Below, piece after piece: positions 8,385 to 14,761 of a stretch of DNA of 35,691 nt. Each line of letters opens with the position of its first letter. Position 1 is the first letter of the stretch. The position numbers and the translations under genes were made by a program. The stretch spans positions 1 to 35,691 of the forward strand of contig NZ_PQSQ01000083.1 of the NCBI RefSeq assembly GCF_002920575.1, in the 5' to 3' direction. Source of the stretch: Streptomyces sp. Ru73. Its GTDB lineage: Bacteria > Actinomycetota > Actinomycetes > Streptomycetales > Streptomycetaceae. Under the pieces are notes generated by a model. That model was not told the origin of the DNA. It ran no database searches and was given only the letters and a program-made list of their open reading frames with translations.

Positions 8385-8458
8385 GCGGTGCTCGATTCGT
8401 TCAAGGTGTCGCGTGCGATCGTCCATGGACAGCGTCGAAGCGGAGGTATTCATTCCGA

Positions 8459-8478
8459 CCGGGCCGGGAACGGCCCGG
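8459..8478 (-). terminator. Intercistronic hairpin between DJ-1-like and aldehyde dehydrogenase genes
   Basis: CCGGGCCG and CGGCCCGG form a perfect 8-bp stem around a 4-nt loop (TTCC in the transcript). It sits within 22 nt after the stop of the DJ-1-like gene. There is no U-tract, so partial termination, an mRNA-stability element or simple attenuation are all possible. Confidence 0.5.
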
Positions 8479-8480
8479 CG

Positions 8481-9176
8481 TCAGCCGAGGTGCTTGCCCA
8501 TCTCGACGGCGAGCGGCGCCGAGGAGGACGGGTTCTGGCCGGTGAAGAGGTTCCGGTGGGAGACCACGTGCGGCGACCACGGCTCGGCCTCCCGGAAGTC
8601 CGTACCCAGCTCCACCAGGCGGTCCTGGAGCAGCCACGGCGCCTTGTCGGCGAAGCCCGCCTGAGCCTCCTCGGCGTTGGTGAAGCCGGTGAGGCGGAGC
8701 CCGGCGAACGGCGAGGTGCCGTCAGCGCCGCGGGTGGCGAGCAGGGCCGCCGGACCGTGGCAGACCAGGCCCAGCGGCCGGCCCGAGGCCAGCGCCTCGG
8801 TCAGCACCCGGCCCGAGTCCTCGTTCACCGCCAGGTCCTCCATCGGGCCGTGGCCGCCGGGGTAGAAGACGGCCGCGTAGCCCGCCACGTCGATCTGCTC
8901 CAGCTTGACCGGGTGGCGCAGCGGGTCCATCGCCTGCAGCGCGGCGGCGACCGCGTCCGCGCCCTCCTGGCCCCCGTTGACCTCCGGCGCGAGGCTCGCC
9001 GGGTCCAGCGTCGGCAGCACGCCGCCGGGCGTCGCGACCACCACGTCGTGCCCGGCCTCGGTGAAGACCCGGTACGGGGCCACCACCTCCTCGCCCCAGA
9101 AGCCGGTGGGGTGCCGGGTGCCGTCGGCCAGCGTCCAGTGGTCGGCGCCGGTCAGCACGAAAAGGATCTTCGCCAT
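8481..9176 (-). CDS. DJ-1/PfpI-family protein, Hsp31-like glyoxalase/chaperone
   Basis: 231 aa. Begins MAKILFVLTGADHWTLADG; residues HPTGFWGEEVVAPYRVF contain the conserved Glu (E29/E30), and the nucleophile elbow GLVCHGPAALL puts the reactive Cys at 139 followed by His 140. FYPGGHGPMEDL is the typical preceding loop. Relatives are glutathione-independent glyoxalases, deglycase-like enzymes or chaperones (Hsp31/HchA group); methylglyoxal handling would fit the adjoining aldehyde dehydrogenase, but is inferred. Start ATG 9176 has CCGGAGGACC upstream; a longer in-frame extension has no such support. Confidence 0.9.
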   Translation of the reverse strand: MAKILFVLTGADHWTLADGTRHPTGFWGEEVVAPYRVFTEAGHDVVVATPGGVLPTLDPASLAPEVNGGQEGADAVAAALQAMDPLRHPVKLEQIDVAGYAAVFYPGGHGPMEDLAVNEDSGRVLTEALASGRPLGLVCHGPAALLATRGADGTSPFAGLRLTGFTNAEEAQAGFADKAPWLLQDRLVELGTDFREAEPWSPHVVSHRNLFTGQNPSSSAPLAVEMGKHLG

Positions 9177-9235
9177 GTCGGTCCTCCGGTTCCTTCGGTT
9201 CCGCGGGCGTGCCCACTGCCCCGAACGTAACGGCT

Positions 9236-9252
9236 GCGCGCGGTCCGCGCGC
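9236..9252. repeat. 17-nt palindrome upstream of the DJ-1-like gene
   Basis: GCGCGCGG and CCGCGCGC are perfect complements around a single base. The site is 60-76 bp upstream of the DJ-1-like start and about 50 bp after the MFS gene. It could be an operator or a transcript hairpin; in sequence this GC-rich, chance is a real alternative. Confidence 0.35.
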
Positions 9253-9300
9253 TCCACCGCGCCGGGGCCTCCGGCGCCCGCATGCCCGGCCGCCCGCCGG

Positions 9301-10674
9301 CTATGCCTTCTCGATCCGGTCCGGGCGGTGCGCCGGCGGCCCGGCGGGCGCCCCTTCCGGTGCCCCCGGCCCCGTCGCACCCGTCCGTCCCGGGCCCTGC
9401 GCGCCCGTCCGCTCCCGGTCCATCTCCCGCCACTCGCGGCGCAGTCCCGCCAGGTTGGTGGCGAGGAAGTACGCGGCGCCGCTCACCGCCAGCACCGGCA
9501 CCAGCCCCGCCCAGCCCACCGCGGCGCCGGCCAGCAGGCCGCCCAGCGGGATGCCCGCCCAGGCCAGCGAGTCGCCGAGCGCGCCCACCCGGCCGAGCAG
9601 CCGGCGCGGTATCCGCTCCCAGACGACCGCGCCGAGGATGGGGTTGAGGAAGCCGGCCCCGAAGCCGGAGGCGGCGTACACGGCCACCACCGCCCACACC
9701 GGCACGTCCACCGCGAGGATCACGAACCGGGGCGCGCCGGAGAGCAGGAAGCCGGCGAAGAAGAGCAGCCGGCGGCGCATCCGGTGGGCCACGACCGCGG
9801 CGACCAGGCTGCCGGCCACCGCCGTGAGCCCGGTCGCTGCCGTCATCAGGCCGATCACGGACGGTCCGTATCCGGTCTCCCTGGCCCAGATCGGCAGCAG
9901 GACGGAATTGCGGGCCGCGTCGAGGAAGTTGGTGAAGCCGACGGTGCAGATGATGGTGAGCAGCAGCGGCTGGCGCCGCAGGTAGGCGAAGCCCTCGCCG
10001 AACCGGCGCCAGTAGCCCGGCTCGGGCCCGTCGCGCGGCGGGCCGTCGTCCGGGGCTTCCGCCGTCCCGTGGGCGGCGGCCTCGGTCACCGTGCCGTCGT
10101 CCGCGCCGCCCATGCCGCGGGGCAGGGCCAGGCCGACGATGACCGAGCCGAGGGCGAAGGTCGCCGCGTTGACGAGCAGCCCGGCCAGCGGCCCCAGTAC
10201 GGCGACCAGGACGCCGCCGACGCCGGGGCCCACCGTGGACGCCAGCCGCTCGACGACGCCGAGCAGGCCGGTGGCCCGCTCGATGGGGACGGCCGAGCGC
10301 GCCGCCGCCTCCGGGATCATGACCTCCTTGGCCAGGTCCCCCGGGCCGCGGGCGGCGCCGATGGCCGCGACCATGCCGAGCAGCAGCCCGAAGTCCAGCA
10401 GCCCGAGCGCGTGCAGCAGCGGCACGGCGGCGACCACCGCGGCGCTGGCCACGTCCGTCGTCCAGGAGATCACCCGGGCCCCCGCCCGGTCGACCAGCGG
10501 CCCGGTCAGCGCCTTGACCAGGACGTACGGCGCCATCTCGCAGAACGCGACCAGCCCGGTCCGGGCCGCGCTGCCCGTCGTGACCAGCACGAACCAGGGC
10601 AGCGCGATCGCCGACACCCGGGTGCCGGTCTGCGAGACGGCAGCGGCCGCCAGCAGCCCGGCCAGCGGCCGCAT
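9301..10674 (-). CDS. MFS transporter, drug/siderophore-exporter type (MFS_3-like)
   Basis: 457 aa integral membrane protein with ten to twelve predicted helices. The N-terminal pattern PLAGLLAAAAVSQTGTRVSAIALPWFVLVTTGSAARTGLVAFCEMAPYVLVKALTGPLVDRAGARVI is typical of the EntS-like/MFS_3 group of proton-driven exporters. A charged central loop (EAPDDGPPRDGPEP) separates the two halves, and the cytoplasmic C-terminus is Pro/Gly-rich. ATG 10674 is preferred because GGGGAGG lies nine bases upstream; ATG 10752 would add an Arg-rich 26-residue extension. A TATAGG -10-like hexamer is at 10819-10824 on this strand. Substrate unknown. Confidence 0.88.
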   Translation of the reverse strand: MRPLAGLLAAAAVSQTGTRVSAIALPWFVLVTTGSAARTGLVAFCEMAPYVLVKALTGPLVDRAGARVISWTTDVASAAVVAAVPLLHALGLLDFGLLLGMVAAIGAARGPGDLAKEVMIPEAAARSAVPIERATGLLGVVERLASTVGPGVGGVLVAVLGPLAGLLVNAATFALGSVIVGLALPRGMGGADDGTVTEAAAHGTAEAPDDGPPRDGPEPGYWRRFGEGFAYLRRQPLLLTIICTVGFTNFLDAARNSVLLPIWARETGYGPSVIGLMTAATGLTAVAGSLVAAVVAHRMRRRLLFFAGFLLSGAPRFVILAVDVPVWAVVAVYAASGFGAGFLNPILGAVVWERIPRRLLGRVGALGDSLAWAGIPLGGLLAGAAVGWAGLVPVLAVSGAAYFLATNLAGLRREWREMDRERTGAQGPGRTGATGPGAPEGAPAGPPAHRPDRIEKA

Positions 10675-10818
10675 CCGCGCGCGCCTCCCCGCCCACCGGC
10701 CGTGCGGCGCCCGTCTGCCGCCGGCCGGCCGCACCCCCGCCCGTACTCTCATGGCGCCCGCCCCCGTTCCCGCCCGCGCGCCGTCGCGCGCCCCCGGCGT
10801 CCTGGTGTCTTCCGGTTT

Positions 10819-10824
10819 CCTATA
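10819..10824 (-). promoter_or_regulatory. Candidate -10 element for the MFS gene
   Basis: TATAGG on the minus strand in an AT-richer patch of the divergent gap between the MFS and DinB-like genes. No convincing -35 hexamer is visible 17-18 bp upstream. Confidence 0.35.
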
Positions 10825-10905
10825 CCGCCCGCCACGCCCGCGCGGCAGTGCTCGCTCCCCGCGTAATCCCTCGCTCCGGCAGCCGGCGTGCACGAAGATC
10901 GGGAC

Positions 10906-11427
10906 ATGACCGAGACCTCGGACCCCGAAACCCCCGCACTGCCGGCCCCGCTGCTCGTCCGCACGGGCGGTGAACGGGAGGTCCTGGACGCGTTCCTGGA
11001 CTTCTACCGCTCGACCGTCACGGGCAAGGTGCGCGGGCTGTCCGACGCGGACGCGCGCCGCCGGCTCGTGCCCTCCGAGACCACGCTCGCCGGGCTGGTC
11101 AAGCACCTGACACTGGTCGAGCGGGACTGGTTCCCCGCGCTGCTGGCCGACGGCGAGCCGCCCCTGGAGGCCGGGCGCACGGGCGGCTGGGAGGTGGGAC
11201 CCGAGGAGTCGCTCGACGCGTTGGTGGCGGCGTACGAGGCGGCCTGTGCGCGGTCCCGGGAGGTGGCCGCAGGGCTGCCGCTGGAGCATGCCGTTCCGCA
11301 TCCGGAGATCGGCGAGATCTCGCTGCGCTGGATCTACGTCCACGTCATCGAGGAGACCGCCCGGCACACCGGGCACCTGGACATCCTCCGCGAGCAGACG
11401 GACGGCGCGACGGGCGTCACGGCCTGA
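10906..11427 (+). CDS. DinB-family protein (DUF664, mycothiol-transferase-like)
   Basis: 173 aa. The four-helix DinB pattern is clear: EREVLDAFLDFYRSTVTGKVRGLSDADARRRLVPSETTLAGLVKHLTLVERDWF carries the first metal-type His (in KHLTLVE), and the ending SLRWIYVHVIEETARHTGHLDILREQTDG carries the His-x3-Glu-x3-His-type cluster expected to bind a divalent metal. In actinobacteria, relatives include mycothiol-dependent transferases and many of unknown role. ATG 10906 is used; GTG 10888 would add six residues without a better ribosome site. It stands alone on this strand, divergent from the MFS gene. Confidence 0.87.
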   Translation: MTETSDPETPALPAPLLVRTGGEREVLDAFLDFYRSTVTGKVRGLSDADARRRLVPSETTLAGLVKHLTLVERDWFPALLADGEPPLEAGRTGGWEVGPEESLDALVAAYEAACARSREVAAGLPLEHAVPHPEIGEISLRWIYVHVIEETARHTGHLDILREQTDGATGVTA

Positions 11428-11506
11428 GTACCGCCGTCCGCACGCGCCGCCCGGCCGCGCACCCGCGTCCGGTAGCCTGAAATTGATTGCATACCCCATT
11501 CACGTA

Positions 11507-11538
11507 CGTGCCGTACGGGCGGCGCTCCGTACGGCACG
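11507..11538 (+). promoter_or_regulatory. Strong leader hairpin upstream of the histidine phosphatase gene
   Basis: CGTGCCGTACGG and CCGTACGGCACG form a perfect 12-bp stem with an 8-nt loop. It ends 42 nt before the phosphatase ATG and is preceded by an AT-richer patch (11478-11494) that may be the promoter, and by the 10-bp palindrome CACGTACGTG (11501-11510) that shares its left arm. There is no U-tract, so it is more likely a 5' leader structure or operator than the terminator of the DinB-like gene. Confidence 0.5.
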
Positions 11539-11580
11539 CGCCGTGCGGGGCACTGCCCGCGCCCCGACCGGAGCCCTCTC

Positions 11581-12210
11581 ATGCGCCTGCTGCTGATCCG
11601 TCACGGTCAGACCCCGTCCAACGTCGGCCACCTCCTGGACACCGGCATCCCCGGGCCCGGCCTGACCGAGCTGGGCGAGCAGCAGGCGGCGGCGCTGCCG
11701 GAGCGACTGGCCGACGAGAAGATCGACGTGCTCTACGCGTCGACCATGGTGCGGACGCAGCGGACCGCGGAGCCGCTCGCCCGCGCCCGCGGCCTGGAGA
11801 TCGTGGTCCGCGACGGCATCCGGGAGATCACGGCCGGCGACCTGGAGATGCGCGGCGACGCGGCCTCCAACGACCAGTACCAGCGCGTGGCGTTCTCGTG
11901 GCCCGCGGGCAAGCCGGAGCTGCGGATGCCCGGCGGCGAGAACGGCGTGGAGATGCTGGCGCGGTACGACGCGGTGATCGAGGAGATCGCCGGGTCCGGC
12001 GTGGCGGCGGCCGCCGTGGTCAGCCACGGCGCGGCGATCCGCACCTGGACCGCGGCGCGCGCCCGCAACGTGGACGCGGACTTCGCCATCGCCCACCCGC
12101 TGCCGAACACCGCGGTCGTCGTGCTGGAGGGCGACCCGGAGACCGGCTGGACGGTCGTGACGTGGTCCGACCTGGACATCCCGGCGACGGAGCCGCAGCC
12201 CGGCCACTGA
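11581..12210 (+). CDS. Histidine phosphatase superfamily protein (phosphoglycerate-mutase-like)
   Basis: 209 aa. Starts MRLLLIRHGQTPSN, the RHG signature with the phosphorylated His at residue 8. The second catalytic region is AAAVVSHGAAIRTW, and LYASTMVRTQRTAEPLA supplies the conserved Arg. EITAGDLEMRGD corresponds to the acidic general-acid loop. It should be a cytosolic phosphatase on a small phosphorylated metabolite; cofactor-dependent mutase activity is unlikely for this branch but not excluded. The ribosome site is CCGGAG. Confidence 0.9.
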   Translation: MRLLLIRHGQTPSNVGHLLDTGIPGPGLTELGEQQAAALPERLADEKIDVLYASTMVRTQRTAEPLARARGLEIVVRDGIREITAGDLEMRGDAASNDQYQRVAFSWPAGKPELRMPGGENGVEMLARYDAVIEEIAGSGVAAAAVVSHGAAIRTWTAARARNVDADFAIAHPLPNTAVVVLEGDPETGWTVVTWSDLDIPATEPQPGH

Positions 12211-12284
12211 GCCGCGGACACCGCTGAGCCCCCGCGGACGCCGCGGAATCGTTCTGCCGGACGACGGGACGTTTCCGCGGGCGG

Positions 12285-12458
12285 TCACGGGAAGAGGCTG
12301 TCGCCGATCCAGAGGATCAGCGCGCAGCCGGCGGCCAGCGCGAGCATGAGGAGGGCGAACTCCACCCACGCGGCGACCGGGACGTGCGGCGGCGGCTGCG
12401 GTTTCCGGGGAACGACCGGGCAGCACTTCGAGCAGTGCGGTGGCACCGTTGCGGCCAT
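12285..12458 (-). CDS. Small membrane protein with CxxC motif
   Basis: 57 aa, hypothetical. An N-terminal CSKCC segment is followed by a Pro-rich linker and one membrane helix (WVEFALLMLALAAGCALILWIGD). The CSKC pair near the N-terminus could bind a metal or act in thiol chemistry. Codon use has the GC-rich third positions expected of a real gene, but the ribosome site is weak. An in-frame start at 12494 would add 12 residues. I recognise no family. Confidence 0.5.
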   Translation of the reverse strand: MAATVPPHCSKCCPVVPRKPQPPPHVPVAAWVEFALLMLALAAGCALILWIGDSLFP

Positions 12459-12677
12459 GCCGCACACGATCCTGCGTACCGAGGTACCCGGCAAGGGGCG
12501 CGAAGCGCAACTACGGCGCCTGTAGGCACACTCCGGGGCATAGTGCGCTGCGACGGACCCCGAATGGGGGGTTTCAACGATAAATCACCCATTTGCGGCT
12601 TTCTTGGGCTTGATACGTACTGTGAGGCTGGAAGGACTCATGGTGACCGTCCCCACACGACCCAGGAGAGCATCCCC

Positions 12678-12872
12678 ATGGTCCTGTCCGTCTCCGGCGT
12701 TGTCCTGCTCGGTGTCATCGTCTTCCTGTTCTTCCGCAAGGACGGGCTCAAGGTCACCCACGCCCTCGTCTGCGCGCTGTTCGGCTTCTACCTCGCGGGG
12801 ACCGCGATCGCCCCGGGCATCAAGGCCGGCGGCGCCAGCCTCGCGGGGCTGATCAGCGGGCTCAACCTCTGA
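12678..12872 (+). CDS. Small hydrophobic membrane protein (64 aa)
   Basis: 64 aa with two predicted helices: VLSVSGVVLLGVIVFLFF, then a short KDGLK loop, then VTHALVCALFGFYLAGTAIA, and a Gly-rich ending (GGASLAGLISGLNL). It has an AGGAGAG ribosome site. It precedes the FtsK/SpoIIIE-like gene by 49 bp on the same strand. Small hydrophobic proteins next to FtsK-like genes resemble the spd/tra arrangement of actinomycete conjugative elements, but nothing else here suggests such an element. The upstream region (about 12560-12625) is unusually AT-rich for this DNA and probably holds the promoter. Confidence 0.8.
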   Translation: MVLSVSGVVLLGVIVFLFFRKDGLKVTHALVCALFGFYLAGTAIAPGIKAGGASLAGLISGLNL

Positions 12873-12921
12873 GAGCCGCGCCGCGCGCGCAGATACGCAC
12901 CCACCTTCCAGGAGACCTTCC

Positions 12922-14520
12922 GTGCCCCGGCGTCCACTGCCCAGCATCCTGAGCACCCGCGTCCCCCTCGTCCGCGGCCGCGGCTTCGCGCGCACCGCGG
13001 CCGACGGCGCCTCCGACGTGTTCCACCCGCTGTTCGTCATCGGCCGCGGCCTCGGCCGGCTGGCCGCGTCCGGACGGCAGCGGTGGTCGGCGACGCCCCG
13101 GGAACGCCGCGGCCCGGCGCTGTGCATGACCGCCATGGGCCTGGCGGCGCTCGCCCTCGTGCCGTACGGGCCGCTGCTCGCCCTCATCTCCCTGATGGCG
13201 GCGGCGGCCTGGGCGGGCCGCGAGCGGGCCCCCGCCGACACCGGGCCCGGCGAGGCCGAGACCGGGCGGCTGCGTGCCCTGTACGAGGCGCTGGTGCCGT
13301 ACCTGAGCTTCGAGGGCGACCCCAACCCGCTGTACGTGCACGACGGCGACTGGACCGCCGCCTTCTCGGAGTACGAGTTCGACGACGACGGGCGGCTCTC
13401 GCGGCTCCGCCTGAAGTACCCGGTGTACTTCACCGATGCCGAGGCCCCGTCCCGGGCCCGCATCGAACAGGTGCTGCTCGCCAAGTCGGGCCGCGGCCGG
13501 GAGTACCAGTTCGCGTGGGACCCCGAGGCCAACCAGCTGGACCTGACCGTGCTGCCCGCGCTGCCGACCGACATCGCGGCGCAGCGGTTCGTGACCACCC
13601 CGGGCGAGACCGTGCTCGGCTTCACCGACGCGGGCGCCGTCCAGCGGACCGTGCCGGTGGCGGCCTCCGACGAGGACGCCGCGCCCCGCGACGTGCCCCC
13701 GGTCGTCTGGCGGACCGGACCGCGCTCCACCGAGTCCCACCTGCTGGCCCTGGGCCGCCCCGGCAGCGGCACCACGACCCTGCTGCGCTCCGTCGCGCTG
13801 CAGGCGCTGGCCCACGGTGACGTCCTCGTCGTGGACGGCAGCGGCACCGGCGAGTACGCGTTCCTGCTGGGGCGGCCCGGCGTACTCGGCGTGGAGTGCG
13901 GGCTCAGCGGCGCGCTCGCCACGCTGGAGTGGGCGGCCCGCGAGACGGAGCGGCGGCTGATCTCCGCGAACCGCGCGCGCCAGGCCGGGCTTCCGGTCCC
14001 CGACGACATCCGGAGGCCGATGTGGATCATCGTCGACCGGCCGGCCGCACTGACCCACCTCGCCGCCGCCGAGGGCCGCGAGGACCCGCAGCGCCTCCTC
14101 CAGGTCCCGCTGCGCCACGGGCGCGCCGCGAGCGTCACCGTGGCCCTCGCCGAGCAGTTCGAGGGCGCTGAGCTGCTGAGCGAGCCGGTGCGCGCCCACA
14201 CCCGCGCGCGGGTCGTCCTCGGGCCCACCTCCCCGGAGGACGTACGCGCCGTGCTGGGCGCGGCCCCGGAGACCACGCCCGCCGACCAGGTGCCGCCGGG
14301 CCGCGGCTACGCCCGGCTCGGCTCGGGCCCGGTCCTCCGCCTCCAAGTGCCCGCCACGCCCGACCCGTTCGACGACGCGACCAGCGAGTACCACCGGCAG
14401 GCGGTGCTCGCCCTGCTGCCGGAACGCCCGGCGCGCCACGGCTCCGTCCCCGCGGCCGCGGCCCCGCCGTACGACGCCGACTTCGGCTACCGGGCGGACA
14501 CCGCCTCCGAGTCGGTCTGA
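12922..14520 (+). CDS. FtsK/SpoIIIE-like protein with degenerate ATPase motifs
   Basis: 532 aa. Two N-terminal membrane helices occur at about residues 68-98. A middle region (about 115-250) includes a PNPLYVHDGDWTAAFSEYEF-type segment found in streptomycete FtsK-like proteins. The P-loop domain begins at about 265. Its Walker A position reads G278-R-P-G-S-G-T284-T-T, with Thr instead of the catalytic Lys, and the Walker B strand MWIIVD372-R373 lacks the usual Glu. Nucleotide hydrolysis is therefore doubtful. GTG 12922 has AGGAGACC upstream. It follows the 64-aa membrane protein and probably forms an operon with it. Possible role: a non-motor membrane scaffold related to DNA transfer or septation; this is inference. 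Confidence 0.85.
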   Translation: MPRRPLPSILSTRVPLVRGRGFARTAADGASDVFHPLFVIGRGLGRLAASGRQRWSATPRERRGPALCMTAMGLAALALVPYGPLLALISLMAAAAWAGRERAPADTGPGEAETGRLRALYEALVPYLSFEGDPNPLYVHDGDWTAAFSEYEFDDDGRLSRLRLKYPVYFTDAEAPSRARIEQVLLAKSGRGREYQFAWDPEANQLDLTVLPALPTDIAAQRFVTTPGETVLGFTDAGAVQRTVPVAASDEDAAPRDVPPVVWRTGPRSTESHLLALGRPGSGTTTLLRSVALQALAHGDVLVVDGSGTGEYAFLLGRPGVLGVECGLSGALATLEWAARETERRLISANRARQAGLPVPDDIRRPMWIIVDRPAALTHLAAAEGREDPQRLLQVPLRHGRAASVTVALAEQFEGAELLSEPVRAHTRARVVLGPTSPEDVRAVLGAAPETTPADQVPPGRGYARLGSGPVLRLQVPATPDPFDDATSEYHRQAVLALLPERPARHGSVPAAAAPPYDADFGYRADTASESV

Positions 14521-14530
14521 CCCCTGCCCA

Positions 14531-14547
14531 GCGGGCACCCTGCCCGC
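14531..14547 (+). terminator. Candidate terminator after the FtsK-like gene
   Basis: GCGGGCA and TGCCCGC form a perfect 7-bp stem with a 3-nt loop, 10 nt after the stop. There is no U-tract, as is common in Streptomyces. Confidence 0.45.
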
Positions 14548-14635
14548 ACGGGCTCCCCGCCTCCGGGCGGCCACCGGTGACGCGCTCCGCCGGCGGCCGC
14601 CCGGATCCTTTTGGGGCGGGGTGGTGTGCACGGGG

Positions 14636-14709
14636 GCGCGGGCCACTGGGGCGGTGGGATGCGCGGCGTGACAAGGGTGCGCGGCGCGCGGGACCACTGG
14701 GGCGGCGGG
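14636..14709. repeat. Imperfect direct repeat pair in a convergent intergenic region
   Basis: GCGCGGGCCACTGGGGCGGTGGG at 14636-14658 recurs at 14686-14709 as GCGCGGGACCACTGGGGCGGCGGG (two differences), spaced 50 bp apart. It lies in the 241-bp gap between convergent genes and no other structure explains it. Confidence 0.5.
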
Positions 14710-14761
14710 CGGTGCCGTTCTCCAGGTGCGGCGGGCGCTGCCCCTCAGGGGACGCCGGGGC

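Noticed and set aside
9377..10747. Plus-strand frames opposite the MFS gene (up to 653 aa)
   Set aside because: No family resemblance, Arg/Pro/His-rich; typical antisense open frames of GC-rich DNA.
12585..14276. Long minus-strand open frame (563 aa) and a longer one to 14697, opposite the FtsK-like gene
   Set aside because: Low-complexity Arg/Ser/Pro/Gly translation, wrong third-position GC bias; shadow of the plus-strand gene.
12678..14520. Integrated conjugative element
   Set aside because: FtsK-like and small membrane genes alone are insufficient: no integrase, Rep gene, KorA-type regulator, tRNA or attachment repeats are visible.
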